This document shows, in pieces, positions 1 through 10,115 of a DNA stretch of 64,000 nucleotides. The position numbers and the translations under genes were made by a program. The notes beneath the pieces were generated by a model that did no database searches, was not told where the DNA came from, and saw nothing but the letters and a program-made list of their open reading frames with translations. Source of the stretch: Wallemia ichthyophaga EXF-994 (lineage: Eukaryota; Basidiomycota; Wallemiomycetes; Wallemiales; Wallemiaceae); contig NW_008806295.1 in assembly GCF_000400465.1 (NCBI RefSeq), positions 1 to 64,000 of the forward strand, given 5' to 3'. Within the stretch, counting starts at the first letter, position 1; the number at the start of each line of letters is the position of its first letter.

Positions 1-19
1 AACCTAACCTAACCTAACC
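1..19. repeat. Telomere-like 5-bp repeat (AACCT)n
   Basis: The window opens with three complete AACCT units and a partial fourth, which is TTAGG on the other strand and in the orientation expected for a left chromosome end. Unique sequence starts at about base 20. The tract is short, so it may be the trimmed edge of a longer telomere. The canonical fungal repeat is TTAGGG; a five-base TTAGG unit would be a variant. That this is a true chromosome end is inferred from the unit and its position at the first base. Confidence 0.6.
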
Positions 20-957
20 AGTTATGCTACTTCCTCGGAGTTATACAGTGGTTTTTGAAAAAGTTTGCATGGTTTTTCCAGAGAGTATTCACCATTAGCG
101 GTTGCGAAGCTATTAGTGTTACAGCTACACCATTTGTCGGACAGGCTGAGAGTGCATGCCTCATCAAACCATATGTTAAGGACATGACGAGTGCTGAATT
201 ACATGCACTGTTAACAGCAGGATTTAGTACAGTCAGTGGATCAACAATGTTGTCGTACATCAAGTTAGGTGTTGATAAGGTGCACATTGTCACATCGGCC
301 ATCATGTCGATACCATCAGCTATATCTATCTCTAATATGAGAATGCCAGAGGTGGAGACACCACTGTTTGCTAACACGGTGGTGGTGGATAGAGGAGATG
401 CCGAGTATAAGGAGCAAGGTAATTGGATTCTTGCCTTTTCGAATGGAGCGAAACTTGGAATATATGTTGCAGGATTAATCCTGACGAATATTCTATGCGT
501 TTTGGCGTTGTTATATGCGTTTGATGGCTTTTTGACGTGGATTGGACGGTCATTCTCGATTCATGATCCAACGCCGTTGACTTTAGAGTTGATATTGAAG
601 TACGTCTTCTACCCGATTAGTTGGTTGATGGGTACACCTTCAGCGGATGTACTAAAGACAGCAAATCTGCTGGGAACCAAGGTGATATCGAATGAATTCG
701 TTGCATATCAACAGTATAAGGATATGCAAGATCCATCATCACCCTCATATGACCCATTCACCAAACGTGGATCTACAATTACAGAGTTTGCGCTATGTTC
801 ATTTGGCAATGTAGCATCAGTTGGTATACAAATAGGTGTGATATCAGCACTAGCGCCATCAAAGAAGAAGGATGTTTCTAGGCTGGTAATATCAGCGCTG
901 TTCTGCGGAATAATATCGACATGCCAAACAGCAGCGATTGCAGGGTTCCTTTCATAG
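19..957 (+). pseudogene. Concentrative nucleoside transporter (CNT), 5'-truncated at the telomere
   Basis: The frame is open from just inside the telomere-like tract to a stop at 957, about 312 codons. It encodes the C-terminal half of a CNT-family (NupC/SLC28) sodium- or proton-coupled nucleoside importer. The family core is visible: GCEAISVTATPFVGQAESA (the GQ(T/A)E substrate-binding loop) followed by the conserved ELHALLTAGFSTVSGS stretch, then several hydrophobic segments. CNT proteins are usually about 400-650 residues, so the N-terminal half is missing. There is no in-frame ATG near the start, and the reading frame runs straight back into the telomere repeat, where a stop occurs. A continuation beyond the sequenced end cannot be excluded if the repeat is internal. 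I read it as a gene broken by chromosome-end formation. Confidence 0.75.
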
Positions 958-1073
958 GAGCTGATTTATGTATAAATGTTTTATTTCTTTAGGTCAAACG
1001 GATGATTAGAATATTTTCTTTGTCTTGATAATTTGATTTGTATTTTTTACAAGATTGTATTGTTCCTTCTGTG

Positions 1074-2723
1074 ATGTCGATAAGTGATCAAGGTGGGTTG
1101 TTTGAATGTTTAATTAAAATAGAAATTAACTCAAAAAATACCCAAAATACAGATGATTATGTCAACGATGAGCGTGTTGATTTCTTAGGCGAAGAGTTGT
1201 TCACTGCGCTGCATAGCCCAAAGGATAGGCTTTATATACTCAAGCAGAATGAGTTGCTGACCAAATTTATGAAGTCTGAGTGGGTTTAGCTTGAATTCAC
1301 AGCCATCATCCCACGTGCTAATCCCTCCACTCACAGCGACAGATCTATCGACTTATCTACTGGAAACTCCTACCAGAAATTGATTTTAATTAAACTTTCC
1401 ATCTACTTTGGCTTGGTTTACTCCACTGAGCCTTCAAAGTTAGGCGTCTTTCTCGTTAAATCCACTGATTCTGCAATCCCGGACAAGTCTTTGACGGATT
1501 TAGTGCCTTCTCCGGATAATAATCAGCAAACAAAAGTTCAGATTATGACTAGGGCTACTCCAGGTGTCTCTACTGGTGGTAGTACCGGTCCTAGCAGCCG
1601 CAATAGCCCTAGCAATACCCCTACACACTCACTCAAACAAGACAAAGCAGACAAGTCTAATATGTCATTAGAGGAGCGTGAGCAAGCCTATCTGGAAGCT
1701 CGGAGTAGGATATTTATGGACAACACCCCTCCCTCAAATGACTCGCAATCTTTTACTCCTCAAATTGACTCAACTGACGCGGTCGAAGAGGAGCCTTTTG
1801 GTCCTGATGACATTCCAAGAGACTTATCCAGGCTTCCCGGCTACTCTAGCTACTCTGGATTATCTGGATATCACAATAAAGGGGGCAATAGCGACTACAA
1901 CCAGTATCCCATCCCATACATGGCGCCCAATGTACAACCCAATCAAGCACAATTGCAAGCCCAAGCTCAGGCTCAGGCACATGCACATGCACAATTTCAA
2001 GCACAGGCTCAAATACAGGCTCAAGCACAGGCACAGGCCCAAGCTCAAGCACAAGCACAGGCTGCCATCGCCGCATCCACAGCCGCCCTCTCCGCTCAAT
2101 CAGCAGCTACAGGCCAGTTCTGGAATCCTTGGATGACTCCAAACTCATTTATGCCCCCTAATGGTGCACTACCAAACACCAACAGCAACGACGCGCTATT
2201 AAATAGTAGTGGATTTGGCTTCCCAAGTGCTACATCTACCCCGCAGTACAGATCGAATCCACAGAGCTACGCTGGTAATTTCAGACCTGGCAATGTTGCC
2301 AGTGGCGGTACTGGTGGTCCTGGTATTGGTGTTCAACAAAGGCCACCGCGTATGGCTAGACCACCCGGTACGCGTCCACCATATTCGCAGCCTCGTCCTG
2401 GTCGACCTGCTATGCCTAATTTGACCAGCCTGCCTAACATAGATGGGTTGTCTATAGGAGGAGAAGGCGTACCAGCACCAGCAACAACATTTGCACAAGC
2501 TAATGCACCAGCTTCTGCACCAACTCCTCCGCAGAAAAATGTTGCCAGCAGCGGTATATTCAACCTTGATCCGCAACTCATACAGCCGAAACAGCGGAGG
2601 AGTGTGAGCGAGTCTGTCGACGATACGCCCAACAATTCGACCTCGCAGCAGAACAACACACAGAACACAAGCAGACGAGCAACCCGGCGTCGCAAAGGAA
2701 CGGCGCAGAGTAACAACATATAA
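1074..2723 (+). CDS. R3H-SUZ domain RNA-binding protein
   Basis: Two exons, 1074-1279 and 1337-2723, give about 530 residues (intron 57 nt, GTGGGT donor, CACAG acceptor). The spliced N-terminal part forms an R3H single-strand nucleic-acid-binding domain: the LLTKFMKS helix, then SYQKLILIKLSIYFGL spanning the exon join. Directly after it lies a SUZ segment (QIMTRATPGVS, then EEREQAYLEARSRIF), a combination typical of the Encore/R3HDM family of cytoplasmic mRNA-binding regulators. The rest is low complexity: a long Gln-Ala tract around 1940-2065, Pro/Gly/Asn-rich linkers and a basic C-terminal end. The start is the first ATG in frame. Its stop lies 26 bp from the convergent HIT-finger gene. The exact RNA targets cannot be inferred. 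Confidence 0.8.
1939..2065 (+). repeat. Gln-Ala dipeptide coding repeat
   Basis: A run of about 20 alternating Gln-Ala codons (CAA/CAG-GCC/GCT/GCA), with a few His and one Ile interruption, sits inside the R3H-SUZ gene. Mixed synonymous codons indicate an old repeat rather than fresh microsatellite slippage. Confidence 0.8.
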
Positions 2724-2749
2724 TAAACGAACAGTGTACACAAATATAT

Positions 2750-3490
2750 CTATTTATTACAAGCCTCTATTGAGTTATTCATACATTCCATCAAAGACTG
2801 CAGAGCTTCTCTGTCAGATTGTTGCAGGTTTGAGAGTTGTGCAGGTAGACCGTGTATAGATCTTCCTGAGAGCGTGTTGGCATCGTAGCCAAGAACACGC
2901 TGTAAGACTACCTCTCTGTTCCGGGAGCCGTCTATGTCTATGCTGTCGAGTTGAGCAAGGAGATTTTTGAGGTTGGGGTGTGTTTGGAAGAGCTGTCGTA
3001 TTTCTGGGCTTGTAGCTATGCTGAGGACTTGGCTGCGTCTGAGCGGCTTAGGGTCGTTACGGGATAGTGCGTCAATGAATATTTTCTCATCTGGCTCTTC
3101 TGGCCACCTGAGAGAATGTAGAGGTCTGAGGGGAGCGTCGACTTGTTTTGATGTTTCTAATTGTTCTGGTGGTGGTGTCGTTGTTGTTGTTGCTGCTGCT
3201 GCTGCTGGCGTCGTTGTTGCTGCCACCGTCGCTGTCTGCTCGCTTTCGCTTTGCTTTCCATTATCTTTTACGTCGACGCTTCCACCCAATTCAGCTGTTG
3301 GCTGCGTTAGCATTGGGTGCTGGGTACTAGGTACTCTTCGCCCACCTTGAATCGCCTTGTAACATGGCAGCGAGCAGTAGTAAAGCCCAGTGGATGGATG
3401 TTGGTATTTGAACGGCTGAGCGTGGCAAACCTGGCAGCTCTTCTCCCTTTCCTTGTCCAGCTGCTGCTTCTTCTTCTTATAAGCGGGCAT
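2750..3490 (-). CDS. HIT-type zinc-finger protein (ZNHIT3/Hit1-like)
   Basis: A single exon of 246 residues. The N-terminal region has CQVC followed about 17 residues later by YYCSLPCYKAI, the first and third Cys pairs of a HIT zinc finger. The second CxxC pair is replaced by KYQHPST and the last H/C pair is not evident, so the finger is degenerate. Near the C-terminal end, IATSPEIRQLFQTHPNLKNLL matches the helix after the finger in ZNHIT3/Hit1, proteins of box C/D snoRNP assembly. The middle is a Thr/Ala/Pro low-complexity linker from GCT/GTT trinucleotide runs. It is tail-to-tail with the R3H gene. snoRNP assembly is the likely role by family; the reduced finger leaves some doubt. Confidence 0.6.
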   Translation of the reverse strand: MPAYKKKKQQLDKEREKSCQVCHAQPFKYQHPSTGLYYCSLPCYKAIQGGRRVPSTQHPMLTQPTAELGGSVDVKDNGKQSESEQTATVAATTTPAAAAATTTTTPPPEQLETSKQVDAPLRPLHSLRWPEEPDEKIFIDALSRNDPKPLRRSQVLSIATSPEIRQLFQTHPNLKNLLAQLDSIDIDGSRNREVVLQRVLGYDANTLSGRSIHGLPAQLSNLQQSDREALQSLMECMNNSIEACNK

Positions 3491-3539
3491 TAAAGTATTC
3501 TATCAAGTTAAAGTATGTAAATTACAATCCTCGTCCTCT

Positions 3540-4320
3540 CTAGTGCTTCTTGTCTTCCGAAATCCACCAAATTGGATATCTGCGTGTGCCAAGGTTCTGG
3601 TGGTAGTGGTGTGAGCAGTGAGCAGGAATCACGACGGAAAGCGCAACTCACATTCCAGAAAAGCGCCCATCCCAACATGAGCAGAGTACTGACGAGGAGA
3701 TTGTACAAGAAGCGCCAGCTAGCAGACACAGCTGTTGGGTTAGTGATTGCGATCAGCGCCGTCGCGCCAGCGGGTGGGTGGATAGTGCCAGTGATCTGCA
3801 TGACGACGACAGCAGTGCCAGTGGCAAGACTAGCAGCGAGCCACGTCAGCTGTCCTACCTCCATTGCATCTGGGAATACGGTTGTGCTCGGGGTATAGCC
3901 GTCGTTGAGAGCGAACAACCGCTGGAATATCACGCCTGTCAATCCACTAAGGAAATGACCGAAAACCAGATTACGCGGTTGTGCTAAAGGGCTCTCAAAC
4001 GATCCAAAGAGAAGGACACAGGATGCACCCATCGATGGTACCACATAGGGATTCCACCCTACCAGGCTGTCGCTGTAGCTGAATACACCAACTAGCAGTG
4101 CTATACCGACAAAAGATCCAATCCATCCAAATACCAGCGTCTCCACTTCATTAGGTATCTTGCGGAAGGCGGGGAATAGCGGCGTTGGGATGTCAGTGTC
4201 CACGCTGCGATAGCCTAGGAAATGCGAAATTGGCGCAGGTAGACGCGCAAGCCACCGCTCTGACTGTGACGCGCGACAGAATTTCTTATCGAGTATTTTG
4301 AATGGGTTCAGTGTGCGCAT
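3540..4320 (-). CDS. HPP-family integral membrane protein
   Basis: Two exons, complement(3652-4320) and complement(3540-3596), about 241 residues; the 55-nt intron has a GTGAGT donor. After splicing the C-terminal end reads RRYPIWW, which fits the family better than the unspliced frame. The family signature HPPAGATAL is present in the fourth of about four hydrophobic segments. HPP proteins are four-helix membrane proteins found in bacteria, fungi and plant plastids, and some have been linked to nitrite transport. I chose the ATG at 4320; the open frame extends upstream to about 4395 without another ATG, so a short upstream exon is possible. Function in fungi is not established. Confidence 0.75.
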
Positions 4321-4428
4321 TGATCGATCGTCGCGGATTGACTCAATCCAACACCGCGGTTCTAGACTTGCACTGTTGACAAACCAAAATGACAATACTA
4401 ATTACATATATAAACATCAATCGCTAAA

Positions 4429-6226
4429 CTAGTACAATTGCATACAATACGTCCTGTCTTTGAGTGCCTTCAATCCGAGCGCGTTAAAATCTTCAACACC
4501 TACCCATAGCTCATTCGCTACTTCAAGCTTGGAGAGCGTCGAGACTCCACACCACGCGAGGAATTGGCTATGTACATCTTTAGGAGGTGGAACGTGTTGG
4601 ACACGATCGACGAAGCCATATTGAGGTGACAGCTGTAACGCATCCTTCAACTTAACCTCCAATGCTTGGTTTACTCCCTTCAAATGTCCTCCTCCTCCTG
4701 TTAGGACGAGCGAGGTGCAGAACTTCTTGATGCGCTCTTCCGTTGTCGTTGTGGAGATGGAATTGAGGATGGCTAGATGCAGAGGCAATTTCGACGACTC
4801 GATCAATACATCTTTATCCTTCTCACATTCCATACTGGTCTTCTCTGTGGTATATTTCTCTTTGCCTCTCGCACCCTTCTTATCTTTCTCAATACTGCCT
4901 ACTCTGTTTATTGTCGAGATCTGCATCGCTTGACTAACACTCCCGCTACCAATGTCGAGAGTTTGAGGTGCATCTCCCCACAACTTGTGCGATGCGCGGT
5001 GTTTTTCCGAAAAGTTGACTAGCTGTGGATGGAACAGCAAATTAGGAGCCTTAATACCATCTTCGTAAACTCTGACGCTATACTTTTTGCTATTCTCGTT
5101 AGGTTTGCGCACGATAAAGTCGTGAGTCGTGATAGCGAGGTCGCTCTGCAGACGTGTAAGCTTAATCGAGCTGCACAAACGCTTCCCACCTCGTTCAACG
5201 TGCACGCCCTCTCCTTGAGATTCTCAAATATATTCCAATCACCCGCGTCAGCCATGTTGGTAGGCTGGTATGGGAAAGCGGCGTCAATGAGTAACTGGTG
5301 GAAGAAGAGGGTAATATCGTCACCACCATAAGCAAGTTCCATTCTAAATATGTTTAGCATTGGTTTTGTGCATCAGGCTTAACCTACCGACTCTCAGGTA
5401 TGACGACACCTTCTTCTACACAAGCGATAGAGGTTTTCTGGGCACCTATGTCGACAACACAGGCGCTAGATAAACCGCAACCGAAAGCTGTACCATTTGC
5501 CTCCTGTATTAGAAGGATCTGCTTACACCCAACGAGATTGAGGATAACGTTGGTCATTTCAGTGACATAAGTGGCAGTGTAGCTGTTGGGAATGATGAGA
5601 GCAATGCTGAGCGATTTTATGTCGGAGAGAGTGAAACTGAAAATGTTGGTAAGAATGTTTGAGAGTAGAGTATCTATATCTGCGAGAAGGAGACTGAGTG
5701 AGGAGTAATCTTGTGTGTTAAAATCGCCGCCAAGGAAAGGTCGTTTTATATCGTAGAACTGTTTTGCACTATCAGTTAGTTTGAAGACATTCTCGCCAAC
5801 TAAGACAGAAGGAAGAAAGGAGCTGTCGATGTTTGAGTCAATGTATTGATCGGACGAGTTAAGGTGGCTTGGGAGGACTTCAGGAACAACCTGCTGATTG
5901 AAGGAGATGGATTGCGACTGGCCCTGTGGATTTGAAACTAACTTGTTAGCTTTGAGAGCATTGTTGAGGTCATTAGATATGGCGGAGAGTGTGGTGGTGT
6001 ATTGCGAGGTGTTGAGGGAGGTGTGGGGAGAGTGAGAGCTGCTGCTACCCCTACTATCACTCTCAACGCTCTTCTTACGGGCAATAATCGAAGGAATCAA
6101 AAGGGGTTTATCAGCGTCAGATTGAGCAATGCGAATGAAAGTGGAGCCAGGTTGAATGATCAAAGTACGTTGATACTTTGTGTACTCGTGAGAATCTTCA
6201 CCTAATTTGCGTTTATGAGCCTCCAT
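4429..6226 (-). CDS. ARP8: Actin-related protein 8 (INO80 complex)
   Basis: Three exons, complement(5388-6226), complement(5190-5343) and complement(4429-5145), give 569 residues with two 44-nt introns. The N-terminal region has the Arp8-type nucleotide-fold start (TLIIQPGSTFIRIA). Exon 1 ends with VVDIGAQKTSIACVEEGV and exon 2 opens with LAYGGDDITLFFHQLL, the conserved phosphate-binding part of Arp8. The C-terminal part has LVLTGGGGHLKGV and the terminal FLAWCGVSTLSKLE segment. Arp8 binds nucleosomal and linker DNA in the INO80 chromatin remodeller. The first 589 bp of this gene are repeated exactly downstream in the 1060-bp tandem duplication; this copy is the intact one. It diverges from the bL9m gene. 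Confidence 0.9.
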
Positions 6227-6518
6227 TCTATCGTTAATGGATAGTTGAATATACTTGTTTGAAGACCACGATTGATTATCAGATTTCAGGTAATTAGAGG
6301 AAACGTTCTTTGTATTTAGATAAGGGATAGGCGTGTAGTTTGTAAATTTAAGAGAAGATTCATCTAAGCGTGGTTCTGGGTAGGTAGTTGGGTTTAGATG
6401 TTGTTGAGAATGATTGTTAGCGTATACAACATCCTTATCAATCTAAATGTCGTAATTAGTTTAATCGTTCTTTAATTTATAAGACTCGCCTTCTTTCTCG
6501 GCATCTTGGTGGTTGACA

Positions 6519-6722
6519 ATGAACAGTACGCTGATAAATCTCGCAATAAAAAGGAGCATAAGGAGGAAAATTAACGTTAGACTGTTAAACGATAATAGCA
6601 TTTCAAATGTAAAGCCAGGATTTATGAGGAATACACTTTATCCAGCTGGGTTGGCTGAGTACTTGGATTTCAATCTGGCAGTGAGAGAGGGGATAGATGA
6701 AAATGTTGGTAAGAATGTTTGA
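6519..6722 (+). pseudogene. Truncated copy of mitochondrial bL9m
   Basis: This is the left-hand copy of the bL9m 5' end inside the tandem duplication. It starts with the same ATG and is identical for 59 codons, to about 6697. It then runs antisense into duplicated ARP8 sequence and stops at 6722 after about eight unrelated residues. It lacks the C-terminal domain of bL9 and should not yield a functional ribosomal protein, although its promoter copy is complete. Confidence 0.85.
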
Positions 6723-7286
6723 GAGTAGAGTATCTATATCTGCGAGAAGGAGACTGAGTGAGGAGTAATCTTGTGTGTTAAAATCGCCGCCAAGGAAAGG
6801 TCGTTTTATATCGTAGAACTGTTTTGCACTATCAGTTAGTTTGAAGACATTCTCGCCAACTAAGACAGAAGGAAGAAAGGAGCTGTCGATGTTTGAGTCA
6901 ATGTATTGATCGGACGAGTTAAGGTGGCTTGGGAGGACTTCAGGAACAACCTGCTGATTGAAGGAGATGGATTGCGACTGGCCCTGTGGATTTGAAACTA
7001 ACTTGTTAGCTTTGAGAGCATTGTTGAGGTCATTAGATATGGCGGAGAGTGTGGTGGTGTATTGCGAGGTGTTGAGGGAGGTGTGGGGAGAGTGAGAGCT
7101 GCTGCTACCCCTACTATCACTCTCAACGCTCTTCTTACGGGCAATAATCGAAGGAATCAAAAGGGGTTTATCAGCGTCAGATTGAGCAATGCGAATGAAA
7201 GTGGAGCCAGGTTGAATGATCAAAGTACGTTGATACTTTGTGTACTCGTGAGAATCTTCACCTAATTTGCGTTTATGAGCCTCCAT
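6603..7286 (-). pseudogene. Truncated copy of ARP8
   Basis: The right-hand copy of the ARP8 start inside the tandem duplication. It is identical to ARP8 for about 196 codons (7286 down to about 6698), then crosses the duplication junction and reads about 30 residues antisense to the bL9m copy before a stop near 6603. The actin-fold core, both introns and the C-terminal half are absent. Because the whole promoter is duplicated it may still be transcribed towards the bL9m fragment. Confidence 0.85.
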
Positions 7287-7578
7287 TCTATCGTTAATGG
7301 ATAGTTGAATATACTTGTTTGAAGACCACGATTGATTATCAGATTTCAGGTAATTAGAGGAAACGTTCTTTGTATTTAGATAAGGGATAGGCGTGTAGTT
7401 TGTAAATTTAAGAGAAGATTCATCTAAGCGTGGTTCTGGGTAGGTAGTTGGGTTTAGATGTTGTTGAGAATGATTGTTAGCGTATACAACATCCTTATCA
7501 ATCTAAATGTCGTAATTAGTTTAATCGTTCTTTAATTTATAAGACTCGCCTTCTTTCTCGGCATCTTGGTGGTTGACA

Positions 7579-8094
7579 ATGAACAGTACGCTGATAAATC
7601 TCGCAATAAAAAGGAGCATAAGGAGGAAAATTAACGTTAGACTGTTAAACGATAATAGCATTTCAAATGTAAAGCCAGGATTTATGAGGAATACACTTTA
7701 TCCAGCTGGGTTGGCTGAGTACTTGGATTTCAATCTGGCAGTGAGAGAGGGGATAGAGAGCAGTGGTGGTGTAGGATTGCAATCACCCACAGCCACCGCC
7801 AACACCTCCACAGATTCATTCGATTTAACCACCTTACAAGATCAAACGATTCAAATAAACAGATCAACAATCGATAAACATAGAATTCATGGTTCAATCA
7901 GTGTTAAGGATATTCAGCAAATTTTGCTCAACGACTACCAGTTAAACACGTACAATAACGATGTATCCGTGGATATCGTGGATGATGATAGGCTTGTGAA
8001 TAGAAATCAAACAAAGTTAATCAAGTCAGTTGGTCATTATAAACTCATGTTGAATAACAAATTTACTTTAAATCTTGTAATCAACGACGTTTGA
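7579..8094 (+). CDS. Mitochondrial large-subunit ribosomal protein bL9m
   Basis: A single exon of 171 residues. The N-terminal bL9 domain is recognisable (INVRLLND, then VKPGFMRNTLYPAGLAEY, the family's VKPGYARNYL(L/I)P motif). The C-terminal part carries IHGSISVKDIQQIL and a final IKSVGHYKLMLN strand that match the bL9 C-terminal domain. The N-terminal stretch MNSTLINLAIKRSIRRK is basic and Ser/Thr-rich, compatible with mitochondrial import. I used the ATG at 7579. It is the intact copy; its first 179 bp and promoter are duplicated upstream. TSC13 starts 35 bp after its stop on the same strand. Confidence 0.8.
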   Translation: MNSTLINLAIKRSIRRKINVRLLNDNSISNVKPGFMRNTLYPAGLAEYLDFNLAVREGIESSGGVGLQSPTATANTSTDSFDLTTLQDQTIQINRSTIDKHRIHGSISVKDIQQILLNDYQLNTYNNDVSVDIVDDDRLVNRNQTKLIKSVGHYKLMLNNKFTLNLVINDV

Positions 8095-8129
8095 ATGTCT
8101 TCTCTCTTCTTGCACCTAAACAACCACCA

Positions 8130-9141
8130 ATGAAGCTAACAATCCTATCAACTACTTCAAAACCTTCTAATATCTTCCCTTTGAATGTTGACTTATCCGA
8201 TGGCTCTACTTTGCTTTCCCTTAAACTGAAAATTCATAAGAGTGTACCCAACTTTTCACCTTCAAGACAAAGGCTTTCAAATGTAAATAAGGAACCTTTA
8301 AAGGATGATTCTGCTTCTCTTTCCCATCTTAACATCCACAACGGTGATATCCTCTATATCAAAGACTTGGGCCCACAAGTTAGCTGGACTACTGTCTTCT
8401 TGGTTGAATACGCTGGCCCTCTACTCATACACCCTTTCTTCTACCACCTTAGCACTCTCATCTACAGAAAACACTTTACTCATTCAAACATGCAAGCTCT
8501 AGCTTATACCCTCATCCTTATTCACTTCTTCAAAAGGGAATTTGAAACAATCTTCATACACAGATTCTCTAACTCCACTATGCCCTTCTTAAATATCTTC
8601 AGAAACTCTGCTCATTACCACTTACTCTCTGGTCTTCTCATTGCCATCGCTATTTATGGTCCTTGGTACTCTTTGGAAGCCCTAAAACACTCTCACAGAT
8701 CAAATCCTTCTTATCTCGCTGCTTGGTCTGCTTTCTGGCTCGTATGTCCCATCTCTTTGTCTATGTTTCCTTCTCAATCTTTGCCCAGTTCTGTCAAATC
8801 TCTAACCTCATCACTCACCTTAAACTTCGCAATTTAAGACCACCAGGTACCAAAGAGCGCAACATTCCAACTGGCTATGGCTTTGATTTGGTTTCTTGTG
8901 CCAATTACTTTTTTGAAATTGGTTCTTGGGTCGCTATCTTAGGTATCACTGGTTCTTGGGCAGGTGTGTGTTGAATTATATCTAATTCACCCCTTTAACA
9001 CCAAAATCAGTCGCTATCTTCTTACTTGTGAGCGCTTTCACTATGGCCAAATGGGCAAAGAAGAAAGATGCATTGTACAGAAAGCAATTCGGTGACAAGT
9101 ACCCAAAGAATCGTCGTATCTTGATTCCTTACATTTGGTAA
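8130..9141 (+). CDS. TSC13: Very-long-chain enoyl-CoA reductase
   Basis: Three exons, 8130-8741, 8789-8963 and 9011-9141, give 305 residues; both introns are 47 nt. The enzyme catalyses the last reduction of the ER fatty-acid elongation cycle (trans-2-enoyl-CoA to acyl-CoA with NADPH), feeding ceramide synthesis. Evidence: a ubiquitin-like N-terminal segment (MKLTILSTTSK to about residue 75), multiple hydrophobic segments, and the steroid 5-alpha-reductase family C-terminal part with LRPPGTKERNIP, GFDLVSCANYFFEI and the terminal YRKQFGDKYPKNRRILIPYIW. The joined exons restore an uninterrupted match across all three family blocks. Length is typical of Tsc13 (about 310). Confidence 0.9.
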
Positions 9142-9264
9142 TGTTGTTTATCATTTTGTATTTTTTCCATTTATATTTGAAAATAAAATCTGGAGAAGTG
9201 TACTCATGTGTCTTTTATTATCTTTCATTTCGGACAAATTAAAGGATTTGATGGCCAAAAAATT

Positions 9265-9336
9265 CTCCCTGTCTGGGAGTTGAACCCAGCTCTCCCGCGT
9301 GACAAGCGGGCGTACTAACCGATATACTAACAAGGA
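9265..9336 (-). tRNA. tRNA-Asp (GTC)
   Basis: On the minus strand the 72-nt cloverleaf has a 7-bp acceptor stem (TCCTTGT with ACAGGGA, one G-T pair), an anticodon stem and loop CCGCTTGTCACGCGG with anticodon GTC, and the GGTTCAACTCC T-arm. There is no intron. A run of six T follows on the minus strand as the Pol III terminator. Confidence 0.95.
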
Positions 9337-10115
9337 TTGATAATTTCTCTTTTTCAAAATGAATAAAAATCTCAATTTAGTCTAACAACAAAATTCAATT
9401 TTATGCCTTTAAAAGCGTCTATTCGAACTTTACACACATATAGATACTTACCAACTACTAATCAAAGGAAAGGACCAAATTGAGCCCTCCATATTCACTC
9501 AAACGTTCTAAATATTTACTCATTTCCATCCTTATTGAGGTGAATAAGATAACAGACGTTATTAAATTCCCACAAAATGTGTGTTAGTAATAGTTTTATA
9601 TGCAAATCACCTGGTTTCTGATGGTTTACGGGATTGACTTGATTACTGGAGGAGATTAACTGACTAAAGGTGAAAAATGTCGAGGAACAACGAGCAATTG
9701 GATTGATTATTTTTAAAATCTCCCTAGACAATTTTTGTTCATATTGAATGTCACATTGCCCATATCAACATAATGGCATCATAATTGGTCCGAAAACGGC
9801 TAAGATACTCCGAGTGATTTGAGGGAAAGAGCGTGTATTGCAATGAGGGGCATATCAAACAGATACCACGACCTATGCACCGAATTCCCCTATCCGATTG
9901 ATGTGACTGTGGAGCTATACAAAACCAAGACCGGAAATTGAGACAGAAGTGTATCAACGCCAGAAAACGCCAATCAATGCCATTAAAATGTTAAATTCGA
10001 ATAATTTTGGTAAATTGAATCGAAAAAGTGGTTAGTAGATTCTACTTGAACACCCACCTTACACCAGAACCATCATCATCACTATAACCATTGTGAAGAT
10101 AACCGAGGATAGTTC
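9337..10115. other. Intergenic region without recognised gene
   Basis: About 780 bp of moderately AT-rich sequence between tRNA-Asp and the His-rich protein gene. Open frames here are short, lack recognisable motifs and are AT-biased. The last 100 bp presumably hold the promoter of the gene that starts at 10116. I see no RNA gene or repeat. Confidence 0.5.

Larger units (their letters stand above)
5638..7757. repeat. Exact 1060-bp tandem duplication
   Basis: Unit 1 (5638-6697) and unit 2 (6698-7757) are adjacent and, as far as I can read, identical. Outside the units the match stops at once (C versus A before the unit, T versus G after it). Each unit holds the 5' part of ARP8 (minus strand), the shared divergent promoter, and the 5' part of bL9m (plus strand). 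The result is intact ARP8 on the left, intact bL9m on the right, and two broken copies between them. Absence of any substitution suggests a recent event or an assembly artefact. Confidence 0.95.

Noticed and set aside
2199-2743. Long antisense frames opposite the R3H-SUZ gene
   Set aside because: Low-complexity Arg/Ser/Cys shadows of the coding repeat, without domains.
6276-6284. Exact TTATCAGAT in the ARP8/bL9m promoter (and its copy at 7336)
   Set aside because: These genes have no known iron link; taken as chance and kept as a caution on motif frequency.
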